DNA of 64,000 bases from Hydnum rufescens UP504 (GCA_014904985.1 MU128967.1:183910-247909); one strand, 5' to 3'; shown: positions 11,172 through 24,109, counted from the stretch's first letter. The notes: generated by a model not told the origin, from the sequence alone. Numbers and translations are program-made.

Positions 11172-12307
11172 CTATGGTCCTCCTCGAACGCGTTTTCGCG
11201 CATTTGTTCCCCCGCTCGCGCCGGAGCTGGCTGGCTTCTTCCTCGTATTCTGTGACGACCCCCCACCTGTGGGACTAGAAGGAGACACTGGATCCACTTC
11301 CATGTCCTCGAACACGGCCTGGGTTTGACTGAGATGAGGACCCCTCTCGCGATCTCCTCTCTTCGCGCCTCCGGTCACAGGATTAGGATTATTACCGTAC
11401 CGAGAGGAAAGGATTTCAGTGACAGTCGCTTGGCGAATAAGATCGTGGTCCGCAAGAATCTCCTTGGATCGAGCGTCGTTCAACTCTATGTCTGCAATTT
11501 TTCCGTCCAATGCATCAAGGACCAATGAAATGCGGCTCGACCTAGACGATATAAGACAATCGATACCAAGCCCGAAGCCGGTATAAAACGCACAGACCAG
11601 TCCTGCAACGCTTCGAGTAATTCTTCCAATTGACCTGGTCTGAGATCCCGCCCCATAGTATATTGGACCTCGAATTGTTGTTGCTTCTGATCCAGCTTCC
11701 CTCGCACGATATCGGCGTATATGGCATCAATAATGAGGTCTTCAAGCACTCGAATCGAGGGAAGATCCAAAGCAGCAAGTAGCTGGCTGTATGGTAGAAT
11801 CTAGAGGCGGAATAATCAGAGGAGTGAAGTCATCTTGATTCAGGTAAGCAAAGTACGCGGCTCTCGTTGGCAAGGGAGACAATTGAGAGTTGCTTTAATT
11901 TGGTAAGCTGTGACTGATTGAGCTTTGGTAGTCGATCTTGATTCTCTATGAAGCATGAGATGATCCTGAGGCCCCACGACTTCAGCGAGTCAAAATCCAC
12001 TTGTTCGACATACGTCGGTAGTCTGCATACGTCCCGTAGGAGAATATCTGGAGAAGGGTAAGATAACCGGAAAATTGGGAGTTTTCGGAAAGCTAGAACG
12101 AGAGTATCAGCGGTCAACAACACTGTCGATCGTATTTCTGTAAGTCGCATGCACCTCCTTCACATTTGGGACGTCTAGTAGTTCCGCATAGACATACACG
12201 CCTGGAGCGCCGATCGCATTCTCGATGAGCTTTGAGGCGGAAACACCCTTGGCTGACTTTGCCATGAGCAAAAACGGTTCAAGTTTCCCGGTAGACGAGG
12301 ATGCCAT
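11172..12307 (-). CDS. CSN7: COP9 signalosome subunit 7 (PCI domain)
   Basis: Subunit of the CSN complex that removes NEDD8 from cullins. Exon model, complement of 11172-11541, 11598-11800, 11857-11945, 12014-12092, 12155-12307: 894 nt, 297 aa, all phases agree. N-terminus [20 protein letters not shown] then [16 protein letters not shown]; next [54 protein letters not shown]; and [20 protein letters not shown] with [12 protein letters not shown], the winged-helix part of the PCI domain. The C-terminal tail is polar and ends in a basic stretch (ARKRVRGGP). The start is the ATG at 12307; the preceding codon is GTG. It is head-to-head with the GPALPP gene. Confidence 0.93.
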
Positions 12308-12366
12308 CACAGTGACAACGTTGGAGGTGGTTCGGCAAACTCTGGAGTCACAGTGTCACAGTGACA
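12308..12366. promoter_or_regulatory. Candidate bidirectional promoter with repeated TCACAGTGA
   Basis: Only 59 bp separate the two start codons. The near-palindrome TCACAGTGA occurs at 12307-12315 and 12356-12364, with TCACAGTGT at 12348-12356, so each start codon has a copy beside it. That it is regulatory is inference from position and repetition. Confidence 0.4.
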
Positions 12367-13539
12367 ATGTCTATTGGGCCATCTATCCCTGCTCACCTTC
12401 TGCGTCGAAGGTTGGAAGACGATGAAGAAGGTACTGGGTCAGGATCACTGCTGCCTGATAGCGACCCTATGACACACCCAATCCTATCAAGTCACCTCCC
12501 GGTCCAGGAGCAAGAAGATGACGAGGATTCTTGGGCACCCTCTCTTCCGCCAGATCTCACTGTTCCTCCACGTGTCCTTGGACCCACACTTCCCCCTATC
12601 CATGGCCTTCAATCTGGTGATAGTTCTGATTCAGACGATGATTATGGGCCAAAACCTCTCCCCAGTGGCGTCGAGGCGGACAGACGAGGTGATGGTGTGC
12701 GCGAATTTATGGAGCGAGAAGAACGTCGGAAGAAGGAATTGGAAGTGAGTCACTGGAACCTTGGTTTTCGATGCCGTCATATCTCATCTCATATTGAAGA
12801 TCACTTCTGTGTGGATGTTCTAGGAATCGCTGAAACCAAAGCAATTGAAACGAGATGAATGGATGCTGGTGCCTCCAAAATCATCCGACTTGTTGGGATG
12901 TACGCAATCTCCTCAGACTTCCGCTCTGTCGTCTTTCCTACTCTACTTACCTTTCACCTTCCAGCCCTTGACCCCACTAAGCTCAAGTCCCGTCAATTCT
13001 CAAGGACGACTGCCGACAAACCCACGGCGTCGACACTCTGGACTGAGACTCCGGCCGAACGTCAAGCTCGTCTTGCCGATGAGGTCATGGGAAAACGTAA
13101 ACGGAGTGAGATCGCAGCAGGTGGACAACAAGCAGAAGAGGAAACAGCTGAAGATCGTAAGAGACGGAAACGTGATGTGGAGATCAAAAAGCATGTGGAG
13201 GAACACAATGTTTGTGTCCCTTATTCCCTCTCTGTGATAAAGATTTTAATGCCACCGGTCCACGAAATTCGACCTCGATCATCATAGAAATCAAAGCGTG
13301 CAGCATCGCTAGTTGAATTGCATGCACCTTCACTTGCCTCCAAGCCAGGGTCTTCTATTTCTACAGGTTCAACCTCGAGGGAGCTTCAGCAAAATTCACT
13401 ACCCATTTGGGACAGGGATCGCGACATGTCCCTCGGTGGCCGCTTGATGGACGACGCATCGCGCGCAAAGATGATTAAGGACGCGAAGAGCCTCGGGGAT
13501 CGGTTCGGGAGTGGGAAGAGCGGCAGGTATATGCAATAA
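12367..13539 (+). CDS. GPALPP-motif / DUF3752 family protein
   Basis: Exon model 12367-12744, 12824-12899, 12965-13209, 13288-13539: 951 nt, 316 aa, all GT-AG, frame kept. The N-terminus has the family's repeated GPALPP-type motifs in variant form: SIGPSIPAHLL, VLGPTLPPI and YGPKPLP. The C-terminal DUF3752 region shows RDEWMLVPP, LDPTKLKSRQFSR, a lysine/arginine-rich coiled stretch (KRRKRDVEIKKHVEEHN) and a final block with IWDRDRDMSLGGRLMDDASR. Human GPALPP1 shares this order. Cellular role is poorly known; probably nuclear given its basic, acidic-patch composition. Confidence 0.88.
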
Positions 13540-13840
13540 TAAGACTTTGCGTGCTCGTGTATGGCATCCTTCGGATACTGACTGGTGTATGTGCTCGGTT
13601 TCTACTCATTTGTGTACTCGCTCATGGTGGGATTCGTGCTATGGACATCCACTCCTTTAAGTTCCCCTTTCTTGTATGGCCCGGGACTGTCAGCAGTGTG
13701 ACCGTCTCGGGGAGAACCTTCGGCGCTGTCACTCTGAGCCTTACCTTCTCAAAAGGTTCGATGTGTGGTTTGCAGAAATTGTCCCTCTCCCACTTATTCT
13801 TAGAACTGTCAGCGACATTTTCGGCAGTGTCGTGTGAGCG
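13540..13840. other. 3' flank of the GPALPP gene
   Basis: No gene recognised. An ORF of 136 codons overlaps this stretch but has no known motif. Confidence 0.4.
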
Positions 13841-15420
13841 TTACCCACAACAGTTAATGTGTTTTAGGTGTCCTACGGGGATCGTTGATCGATTCCAGCA
13901 GGCAGGTACTAAGTCAGAATACCGGGGGGCATTTTCTTGGACTGATAAAAGACCCAAATGAATGTAGTATTCCGACCAGGATACGTTATACACGTTGTGT
14001 TTCAGAGGTTGACCGTGACACTGGGGTGACACGAGAGACGTCTCCTCGCACATCGTCGGAGAAGGCTCAACGAGGCCTCCCTCGAATGGAATAGAAGTAC
14101 TCGACACCTCCGTACTTGATGTCTTCTCGTATCGCTCATCGAGACTACGCGCTATAGCCAGACGACCAGCGAGCCGTACCTAGATATGTTAGAAGATAGA
14201 AATCAGATGATCAATCCGTGTAACGATGACTGCGGGAAATATACACACAATTGGGTCCGCATTATTAAGACCAAAATGATGCAAGATGGGACGCTGAAAG
14301 CGACGTCCATTTCTTGAGTGGGTTTCCGAGCATGCTTGTCAATCCAGTCTACAAAAGCGAAAGCAAATTTGAATATGCTGATAGACGAAGTGAGTTCAAT
14401 CTCAGGATAAGTGGAAGCGGAAGAGCCGATGCCTACAAGGATTGTATCGCAGAGAATTGAAGTGCCCTCTGGACCAAATTCTTTGAATAACGGAAACGAT
14501 GTAATCGGGGTCAGTGTCAAATATCTTCGCCCTCATCTCCACGGGGATGAGTCCTTACAGAGAAGAAGAGCGATAAAGACAGATTCTTCTGTCGTGGCTT
14601 GAAAGAGCCAGATATCGCCCGGAATTATATACGATGGTGGGTCATCATCTGTAAGGAGAAAAGAGAAGAATTATCACAAAAAGCGTCTAGGAAATAGGCG
14701 TCATCAATTAAGAGTCCACATTTGATGCTCACTCCTACCCTACTCACGCAGATATGGTGGAGGCTCAGCGGCAACCTCATGCTGTGTCGGTATGATAGCT
14801 CGAAGAGATCTGTAGAGCTAGGATCAACAAACTATTCTCATCCTGCTAGGTACGAGGAATGATGCCTCAGAGGCCTGAGATAATAGCGGCTACGATTCTC
14901 AACTCGCTGACATTCGCCAAGGAATATCTCCAGACTTGGACTTGCGGCAAGCTGAGCACCGAGGGGCTACAGATGTAGAGAAGACATTGAGGACATCTAC
15001 GTATTTCGGATAAGAATTTGTACAGAGGTCCGCTGTCTAAGCGAATATTATGATGCTCACACATAATGGAGGTGCGCTTGTTTTAAGAAAGGATGGCATA
15101 ATACGACGAACACCACTTGAACGCGAATTCGACCATCTTGGCAGAGCAAAAAAGGAGAATGAAGAATAGGAAGGGTGGACGGAATACCAGGCGATTGTCG
15201 TCGGCACGATCGTTTGAGTGTATATATCCACGGATCGATTTAAGACGTGATCTGAGAGACCTGCTGCATCTTCCTTTGTCCAGGATGTGTTCGGGCCATT
15301 GAGAGTCTCAGAGAATGAGTGCCCCATGACAATGTCCAAGTAATCACGAACGACAGCACATATCGCCGCCGGTAGGACCTATACGCGAGCAGTGGACTTG
15401 TGGGCGGAAAGATACCATAT
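13841..15420 (-). CDS. Unidentified multi-exon candidate, boundaries unresolved
   Basis: Several minus-strand frames separated by plausible GT-AG introns read like one protein: VLPAAICAVVRDYLDIVMG near 15300-15380, WTKEDAAGLSDHVLNRSVDI downstream, an IIPGDIWLFQATTEES block near 14600, DWIDKHARKPTQEMDVAF near 14330, and a polar tail RLAGRLAIARSLDERYEK near 14130-14190 ending about 13841. I recognise no family and cannot fix the start. It may be an intact gene with short exons or a decayed one. Confidence 0.35.
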
Positions 15421-18400
15421 TTTCATGCAGGTACCGCCAGATGACAGTTTGTGGCATCTCATTCAGTCAACGACGTAGCTCACGTCCAAGCCAGCTTCTC
15501 ATGGACCCCCAAGTGGAACTGTCTCAGTAAGAACGGTTATAGGTTGTTACCTGATTACTAGCGAAGAAAAGAGAGGCACGAGTCATACTGTTGATTGCTT
15601 CTCGTGCGGTATTGCGTTGAGACCCCAGAGATCTGGTGAGCGGCAAAGGTCGTGGCGACAGAAGTCTGGTTCGTAGTAGAATTGAGTGTTTGGGCCGATT
15701 GTGGCGCAATAATCGGCAGAAGTTTGGGCATTAAATAGCCTCATGCCTCAGCCCGTCTCCGAAATGTAACATCGGAGGAAGTGATCTTGAGATTATCATC
15801 GAAGCGAACCCAGAAGTCAAGTTACAAAGGTAAAAAGAAAATTTACCACCGGATGACTGAAATTCGTGATTACGCGGGCAGCAACGATAGGAAGTTCGAC
15901 GGAGAGGATTGTACAGTATTGGAGACGGAGATCCAAATAGAAGCGACGTCACGATTATTAGCCACGAGTGCGAACATCCCGTAAATATATTCTGTAGAGC
16001 CAAGGGGTGTTTGTTGGTAAAATATCAACGAGAACTTGAAGTCACTTACCAGTGTTGAGTTCGGCTCCACAGAAGTCTGCAACGGGCTGCTTTCAGTGCG
16101 GACACAAAGTCCAGGGGAGATATTCGGGCACTGGGACTGATGTCTACTCGTCTAATGATACTATCTGACAAAAAAAGGTGCTGCGATGTCTTTAGAGTAC
16201 TTCAAATTAGTCGGTGCAAGTAGCTATGGGTATAAATAAGGGTCTATTCGTCTCGGAATACTGCACTATCATTGCGCATGCCTGTTTCCAAACCTGCCAG
16301 ATATAGGAGGGTTGCCGATAGCCGAGCACACACAGCGGGAGCAGGAGATAGGTCGTCGAAAATGACAACATCTCGGGGGTCGCAAGGAGATTTCTGAAGT
16401 CCTTAAATCGTAGCCTTCGGGAAATCCGGCAGCAGTTATCGACAGTCCGGAGGCCGAGAACCACCCATCAGTTGTCCGGCCTATATACTGCCAGCCATCA
16501 GCCCTTCGAGAAGATGGTATTGCGGGTCCATGCATGTGATTCAAGCAATGCAGATCATTTGATCGGGCCCCTTCAGATCGATTCAAGTAGCAACCATACC
16601 ACAATATAACGCCTTCTGTTACAATACAAAAGGTTATTTGGGACCAGAGAGATAGACGGAACGAAGACTACTCACAACTATGGATCTTCCACGGAGCCCC
16701 ACGTATGTTGTGGGTTGTTTAGAAGGGCCAGTGGGGAGTGGGAGATATGGTTAGTGGGACGGCCACTCAATGCAGAGGATCCAGTACGATGTCCGGAGAC
16801 AGTAAGATGCCTGAGAGCATTGAAGACAACAGTCATCTCTCTGAGTGTCGGGAATGAAGACAGGGCAAGCATAGCCCCAAGGACGCACACTGCTTGGTTC
16901 ACTGACTGTATAGCCCAGATCTTCAGCTTGCTCTCGGCGTTGCGGCTGCCGAGAATTGCCCGGCTGCATCAAACGTTTGAGCGGGCGAATTGTTTTGTAA
17001 GAGGCGTTGAAGGAATAATAGGGAGCATCACTGCTGCATGAATAGGTAATATCCAGGATAGAGGAACAGTAAAGGCAGACAGAAACTTAGAAGTCTACCT
17101 GTCTTAAGGGTACCAAACCCCAGCATCCGCAACACCGATTGATAGCCACCTTGGCGACCTGTGTACAGTACGTGTTGGGTGGGATAGGTAAGACAATTTT
17201 CACCATAGGAAGGGAGATCGGGACGTAACAGATGTGGAAAGAGCTATCGCCGAAGATCGCCGGAGCCCGAGGAGCAGGCTGGAGAAGGCGCTCCGTGTCG
17301 AACTAATTTTTGACTCTGCTTCCACTACTGTTGGCCGAAACCGAGCCAAAAATAAATCAGTGCGGAACGGAAGCGCGCGGCGGGATCTTGTCATTCGATG
17401 GGCCAGTTGAAGTATCGGATCTCAAAACTTATTTCCGACGTTTCCGACGTGACGGCGGAAGTTGATTCATCCAAACATTAGAGAAGTTCTGTAATATTTG
17501 TCAAGGGTTTACTAGGTGATTGCCTTACGAAAGGCCGCTCGAGCTCTAGGACACAAATCACACAATATACCGCATTCGGGCCAGGTACAAACGTACAAGC
17601 ATGCACGAAATTACCAAGGAATAGGACAACTGTGAGCCCCACCCGCAAAGCTGACAAGAGTGGAAGTAGGCCGCCAGTAGCCACGGAGGGAAGCGGTAAT
17701 GCCATAAGAGTCGAGAACTAACAATCGGCAATATCCGAAGCGTACGATACTACGAACCAGCAGCTGTACACATAGCTCGCCCAGACAAACAGCCAGCAAC
17801 CCTTACGTACCGCTCCCAGTTTTTGCGGCATCAGGTGGCCCACAATCACCCCCATACGTCGAGAAGGGTGGGAGTGTCAAAGTTCCACCCACTTCGATTC
17901 GGGTTCTATCACTGGCAAGCAGTTGATTACGGTTGCGGCAATCAAGCTTGTTCTTTGTTGTATTTGGGGCTCTCCTGGTGGATAAGGACCACCCTCAAGA
18001 CAGCCAATGGAGTATTGAAGATTTCAGCTTACGGTGAGGAAAGGCCCCGGCACGAGGGGTCGTGGCAACTCGTAACCGAGCTACTATTCACATGGAGATA
18101 ATTACAAGCGATCGCTACTGAAGAAGTGTGTGGGGTATGGCGTTCCTGGAGACTCGATCCCTTGCTTGTTAACTGAAACTTGCGGACATCCATCGTTTGA
18201 ATCTCGTCCACCCTGCGGTACAAAACCAATCCAATACTGATTGGGAAAACAGGGACACCAGACTCCAATAAACTTAGCTCGACCACCATGGGTGTGGTGT
18301 TGTGACAGCCTGTGGCGTCGAAATAAAGATCACTAGATTGAGGGTCATGAATTCATGGTGAGTTATGTATCGTCAATGGCCTCGGAAGTACCTCAGGACG

Positions 18401-19460
18401 CCTTCTGTTTTCTGTCACCTCAAAATTTGGCGGGACTTGGAAGCCCCAATGCATCCTTCGAAAACCGTGTAGACATTGATTTCCATTAACAGAATTTCAA
18501 GGTAATTGGGTCAAAATAAATCCATGTCTGTACGTCTAACATGAACTACCTCTGCCGAAGACAATTAGGCTGTCAGTTGCGTGATTGTTAAACATGTGCA
18601 ACCAGCCCGTGACAACATGGAAGCCAGCTGTCAGCTTGGAGACTTGCTACTTGTGGCCTGTATATCAGACCTATTCTCTCTGATAGGGCGGGAGGCTGTG
18701 TATGGAGGTAGGGGGTGTCTCTCGCGACCTGCAGCTCGCAAACAAAGTATTTTCTGGGAATGACTTCCTTGGGATGGTCAGTTGCTACTGAAGGACCCCT
18801 ATGAATGTGATCGTTACTGTCCGGAAGAGCGGGACTCCACCCCTAGTCGGATGCAGCGGAATACAAGGACGTTCAAGATCGTTACGTGTAGGACTTCGTT
18901 GTGGCCTACGATATTGTTTATTCCAATGTCTGAAATTGGATTTTGTTCTCCAGGAATCGCGAAAGGGAGTTTTGTGTTTACTTTAATTTCTCGGTAGCGC
19001 TCTACTGATGCTGTTGATCTGGATCTTCGGCAGGAGCACCCCCATCAATGCCAACCACTTATTGACATCCAATCCTCTGCCCCCACAAACCCTCCTCGGA
19101 TCTCCTTTGACAACAACCTTTCATTCAGTTCGAGCGAGCTCTACGGGAACCGGTTTTCGAGTTCGATTCTCCTGACCGGGCAACGCGGAAGTCCGAACCA
19201 CCGGAGACATTGAGTTATGACACACGCTTGGTACGGTGGGGTTAAAAAAAAGGGCGACAGGGCCATATTAAGGTTGCCTTTATTCCTGCCGCGTTGTGGG
19301 GGGTCCAAGCCTCTCTGGGCATCGCTTTGTTAGTTAAGTTCTGCAGCGGACCCATATGCTTTTAATTCGCTTGGATTCGTGACTCGCTCATGTCCATTTC
19401 AAAAGTATCAAGAGCCATGCATGTTATTAATAGTCCATGAAATGCGAACAGGAATAAGGT
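15421..19460. other. Unresolved region with scattered minus-strand coding-like fragments
   Basis: Fragments such as VVIFDDLSPAPAVCARLSAT (about 16290-16390, minus) and a hydrophobic VGLTVVLFLGNFVHACTFVP (about 17590-17650, minus, between possible splice sites) suggest further exons, perhaps of a membrane protein. None connects into a model I trust and no family is recognised. From 18300 to 19460 I see nothing gene-like. Confidence 0.3.
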
Positions 19461-21753
19461 TCAGATCGTATCTGAAGTGATCCACGTTTCTTCATCTTCA
19501 AGGGTTCTTGAGGGGTCTATCACCGCGGCTATGAAGTTCCTTGTACAGCTCGATGTTAACAGCTCAGAGATCCGGCCGATTGCACGCTTCGGTCTCAACC
19601 CCGGGAGCGTGGTGTCGTTGACATACGACTTGACCTGTTCATGAACGCTGCCTTTATGCCGTGAATATTCCCTTAGCACGAGATTGACCATCGCAGGAGA
19701 TACCCGGTCTAATCTACGGGAATCGACTAAGGCGAATAGACAGCTCATGACAATGATGATGTCAACTACATATCCCATGAGATATCGAAGGACTTCGGGG
19801 CTATAGTATATGATAGATTAGCCTGAGCTTCATCGACTCATGATGGACACCCACGTTCTTCGGTAAATTCCATAGGCCCATGAGGCTAGTGCTACAGCGA
19901 CTGCGGCCGGGAGGACAACTGGCGCTGCAGGCGGGAGAGCCCCAACCAGAGCAACCGCGGGGCCCATAACCCTTACGGCCCTATCGACACTGAATGCTTC
20001 CATGTCATGTTTTGTCATTTTGGATCTATAGGACAGGACAATGCTTACAAACCCGGAGGATTCGGTTGTTCGCTTGCAAGATCTGTGACCAGATGCGTCA
20101 TCAGGGCTCGAAATTCTGTTGACTTTAGACACTACACCGAAGAACTCGATTAGTATGAAGAATCATCAGAACGACTGGTGTAAGACGTGCCTGATGGTTT
20201 GGGTCATTAAAATTCCAAACGTTGACGATGTCATCATGGATGACCCCAAGGCATTCATGGAGCTGGATGCCAGTGAAGGATCCGGAGAACATATAGCGCC
20301 AATACTCTATAGAAACGAAAAGGTGAGGATCAATTGGATTGTTTCGTGCTTCCAAAACGGACGCACTGTGTCGCCCGACGCTGGAAGATATCATATCAGA
20401 ATGTGAACACCAGACAAGTGATGGTGAACAGACTGGACTCACTCAACCGATGTTGAGATCTTTGTTCCAAGATTACCTCTTTGAGCAACTGCGAAGAGCC
20501 AGCCTCCAAGGTTTGGTTGCTCCAATTCGGCAGCACCCTCACCCGTCGCTATCTGAGTTGTAGGACCAGTGGCCTTCGTAGGAACACCGACGATAGAGTT
20601 CATGGTGAGGCTGATCAGCTTCGCGATGGTATCTTTGTACTCGATCGTCGCTAGGAGCCAAACTCCATCAGTGTGAGAATATACGTCGTCCAACCAATAG
20701 TACACACTAGAAACCTCGGTCCATCTATGTTTATTGCCTGCTACATCGTTGAGGGGCTTTTCGCAGCTAGATTTGACGGCTTCCATAGCAGTCTCTTTGG
20801 CTCGACGCTCCCATTCGACTGTGTTTGTGCCCAGAGACCGTGCGAGGACACTCTTCCTTCGCATCACAAGTTGGTCGTACTTGGTAAATACAATAATGAT
20901 TGGGACTAAGGGGATGCAGAATGATGCGTGGCCAGCAGTCAGTGCCGAGACTCCATTCGAAGAACTGATTAACATGCCCTGGTTGGTATTGTCCTGGAGG
21001 AGTATTTCATCTCCTCGCTCAAAAACTCGGCCTCCAGAGACGGGAATCTCGCAGCACAGCCTAGAGCCGTGAGCAATGACGCTTTAATGAGCGCGCACTG
21101 GATAAAAGGTGATGTTACACGCACCAAATAGCATGTAGCCTGTCTTTGAGCTCCCTTTCCACACTCCTCCTCTTGATGAACTCTTGGACCGTTCGAAGAT
21201 TCCCAATATCTCCACCAACGAATCCTTGTGAATCATGCAGAATGAGTCGCTGGTTATCATCAGAAGTGAGTTCTTGATCGATATCGTGGTCAGCGGCATG
21301 ATCATCGGAGGTTCTCTATCATATATGTAGGGATCAAGTAATGCGAGATTTGAGGAGGCAAGGTGCACCCACAGTGAGGTTTTTGGCGCGGAATACTGCG
21401 TTGATCAAGGAAGACTTTCCAACTCCTGACTGCGAATACCCTACAATGAGTGGAATGCAATGGAAAGCAGGCATGGCTCACTTTGCCCACAACAAGCACC
21501 CTAAACCTAACGACGCTACTTGAGCGCCGGCAGAGGTGCAGATGACGAATGTGGCATACCTAGAATCCTCTAGGAGAGTGTCGGTAGTGGGCCTGAGCCC
21601 CGCGAAATCCTGCGATGAGTTGGCGGGGGTGGTTGATTCTGGTGGCTGAACCTCCCTCGGAGTTTGAAAGTTTGGATCAGTGAGATCTACAGGATAAGAG
21701 TTAGGTGCTGGAGGAACGCGGCGGCCCCGACGGAAGAACTTGAAGAGTGGCAT
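19461..21753 (-). CDS. Fungal G-domain (P-loop GTPase-like) protein, membrane-tail type
   Basis: Starts at 21753. First exons 21560-21753, 21482-21506 and 21373-21429 join in frame to give a basic N-terminus (FKFFRRGRRVPPAP) then FRVLVVGKSGVGKSSLINAV, a perfect Walker A/G1 motif created across an intron. The next exon has LILHDSQGFVGGDIGNLRTV (G3 as DSQG), and the following one VPIIIVFTKYDQLV (G4 as TKYD). Later exons carry VGRHKYWRYMFSGSF (spliced) and LGVIHDDIVNVWNFNDPN, a C-terminal signature I associate with agaricomycete G-domain proteins. Then an alanine/valine-rich hydrophobic segment (19,880-19,990) and MGYVVDIIIVMSCLFALVDS, with the stop at 19461. About 8 exons; exact later boundaries are not all fixed. 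Substrate and role are unknown; such genes often occur as expanded families. Confidence 0.78.
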
Positions 21754-22256
21754 TATTGGCTAACAAATGGAGTACAGCGCCAGTTTTGCATCCTGAAGAT
21801 AAGCTGAGGTCATCCATCAGAATGAAGGCACAGACTGCTTGAATGAGGGATCCTGTGCAGTGCGAATCAGTCACGTGGAGATCACCGATGCGAGTCGGGC
21901 GCGTCTCTCTCTCCGATAGCCACTATCTAGGCTGCCGCTCGGGACGTGTTTGGCCAGACTCCGTCCTAGTCACTGAGGCAAATCAGGTTGTTATCCAGTG
22001 TGATCAGGAACGAGTGGTCAAAGGATCAGATCGGGGACTGATTAGCTCCCGAATTTCCTTCGTGTCTTTCTCTGGTAGAAGCAAATCAGGTTGACATAGC
22101 AAGAATGCTGTTGCTGCCGGGCGTGGAGGTCTAATGTGTGCGTATCAAACGGACTTAACACGAACCTACACACACCGACGTCCTCTTCTCCTTCTCTAGT
22201 TCTTCAGCTATGTGGAAATCTATTTACAAGCATTTTACTGTTGTTATCATAATTCC
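21754..22256. other. Intergenic, no gene recognised
   Basis: Upstream of the G-domain gene. No ORF with recognisable features; presumably its promoter. Confidence 0.4.
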
Positions 22257-22590
22257 TGTCGCACCCGGATTTTGCCGCATCTAGCAAAATCTCGGGTCGT
22301 ATGTCGATTAAGGCTCCACCTATTAGATTAACTATTACTCCTTGAAAAAAACTAATATATTAGAAAATATAATATATGTTAAAATGGGCGGTTATCGACT
22401 ACGGCGTACGTTGTCACGTGCCGCTTGCCCGTCTCCGCACGTCCGGCCCACTCTAGGGCCGCCCTCCTTTTACTATATATAACATAGGTATTTCATGTAC
22501 ATACCTCACTGGTTTGTACCTCCGCGACACACACGAGGTTCTTTATCCCAAAAATATATTATAACCTATTATAATATATTACTAATGGAT
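22257..22590. repeat. Possible LTR fragment, AT-rich
   Basis: Begins TGTCGCACCCGG and contains an imperfect hairpin CCGGATTTTGC...GCAAAATCTCGG at 22267-22297, followed by AT-rich sequence with TATA-like runs. Start and hairpin resemble Ty3/Gypsy LTR ends in basidiomycetes. I found no matching partner LTR in the window, so this is tentative. It marks the border between the gene-rich block and the transposon block. Confidence 0.3.
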
Positions 22591-23340
22591 GAGAAGTGCT
22601 GTACCTGTCAAAACACTGCAGGAAGCCTGGAGGGATGCAGAGGATGCCTGGGATAGTCATGGGGACAGGGGCGAAGTGTAGGAGCTCAAGATTTCAACTC
22701 TACTCACCGCCGCAACATGCCGAGAATATTATTACCAAAATAGGAAGCTTTGGCTTTCAGTTCCAGGAAGGTTTTGAATTGTCTTCCGGAGACCCTCTAG
22801 AGTGCATAAACATTCACCACATTTGGGACTGGAATCATGTGGTAGAGCCATAGAGGGTTGCAAAGAGTCAAGGGCAGGCAGTGTTGGAGTTGGAGTGTTT
22901 GATGGGCTGAAGGACAGGTCCAGTGGGCTGAAGGATGGTTTTAGAGGGGGGCAACCCCTATTTGGTAATCACATTGGGTTCAAGTGTGTCTGCTGCATTC
23001 GCAGACATCTCCTAGGTCCATGAGCAGTTTCCTGCACCCATGGACCACTGTCATAATTTGACCTGTATTCTCTTTAGTATGTCTCTGTGTTTCCACTTGT
23101 AACTCCTGTATTTTCTCCTATCCTGTAGGCCATAAATTGGCCAGTAGTTCCAAATACCATAGTCTCTTCTTGCTCTGCCCGCCCTCACTCTGCTTGAGCA
23201 TTTAGGCTCCCCTCTAGGTCTATCTGCCCTTGTTGTCAGTTCCCGGTCCTTAGGTTCTACATAGTCACAAGGTTATGGGCCCATCGCTGCTCTCCTAGAA
23301 AACACATTACCTTTTTTTTTAAACCTTTCCTACAACACTG
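22591..23340. repeat. CpG-poor transposon-derived sequence
   Basis: Composition shifts abruptly to TG/CA-rich, CG-poor DNA. No intact ORF. It leads into the Copia gag fragment and probably belongs to the same or a nested element. Confidence 0.4.
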
Positions 23341-23547
23341 ATGAGAACCATGAGTGACGAATTCAAGATCAGGGTAATGAAGTTGGCAGCCAATGGAGCC
23401 AATTGGGTCACATACCGAGACCAGATTATGTGGGCCCTGGACGTGAAGGGGCTGCTTGAGCACCTTACCAGCAACATGATTATGTTGGACTATTCCAAGG
23501 CCAGGATGGTTGATGGACTTGTGCTGGAGGTGTTGAGACAGATATAG
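23341..23547 (+). pseudogene. Ty1/Copia gag N-terminal fragment
   Basis: Encodes FKIRVMKLAANGANWVTYRD then QIMWALDVKGLLEHLTSN, the N-terminal gag signature (xLxxxGxNWxxYRxxMxWAL) of fungal Copia retroelements. The frame closes after 68 codons where intact gag is several hundred residues, so it is a relic. Confidence 0.72.
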
Positions 23548-23654
23548 GCTCAATTACATAATGTACATACTTCGTGTTTCTCTTCTACATGTGTGTTACA
23601 CTTCCACCGAGCACCATCGCTCATTAGGTTATGGGCCCATGCGGCATTGTAGGA

Positions 23655-23865
23655 GGCAGCAGTAAAAACTGCAGTGGCAGGAAAAACCGCCTAAAACCCT
23701 CACTCGAGACACGAGGTCTGCCAGTAAAAAGCAGCGCAGCAGTAAAAACCGCACCTAGGCACTTGTGCCAGTAAAAAGCCAAGGCCTGACCCTGGGCCAG
23801 TAAAAAGCCTGAACCTTCCACCAGTAAAAAGCGGTGTGGCAGTAAAAACCGCACCTGTAACAAAG
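23655..23865. repeat. Irregular short repeats with CAGTAAAAA core
   Basis: Seven copies of CAGTAAAAA (plus a CAGGAAAAA variant) occur within 200 bp, each followed by GC- or CC-rich bases such as GCAGC, CCGC, GCC, GCGG. Spacing is uneven (about 20-60 bp). Several flanks are complementary, for example GGCAGTAAAAACCGC, so short stems are possible. A diverged CCAGTAGAAAGC recurs at 24430. Confidence 0.65.
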
Positions 23866-24109
23866 TGCCTCCCAGATTCAGGAGGGCACTTGTTGTTGTA
23901 CTTGGACAAAGCAGAGTCAACAGGTTGGGAGCCAGATGGGAGGGAATAAGGGGGAGGTGAGAAGAGGTAATCACACCACCCTTAGCACTGGCTTTGGGTG
24001 GAGGAGCTGCACACAGGGCTAAGCACTGGCTTTGCCCTGAGCACAGGAGAAAAGGTTGCAGATGGAATGGGAGGATGATGAAAGATAGTAAGGTAGTGAC
24101 TGGCCAAGT

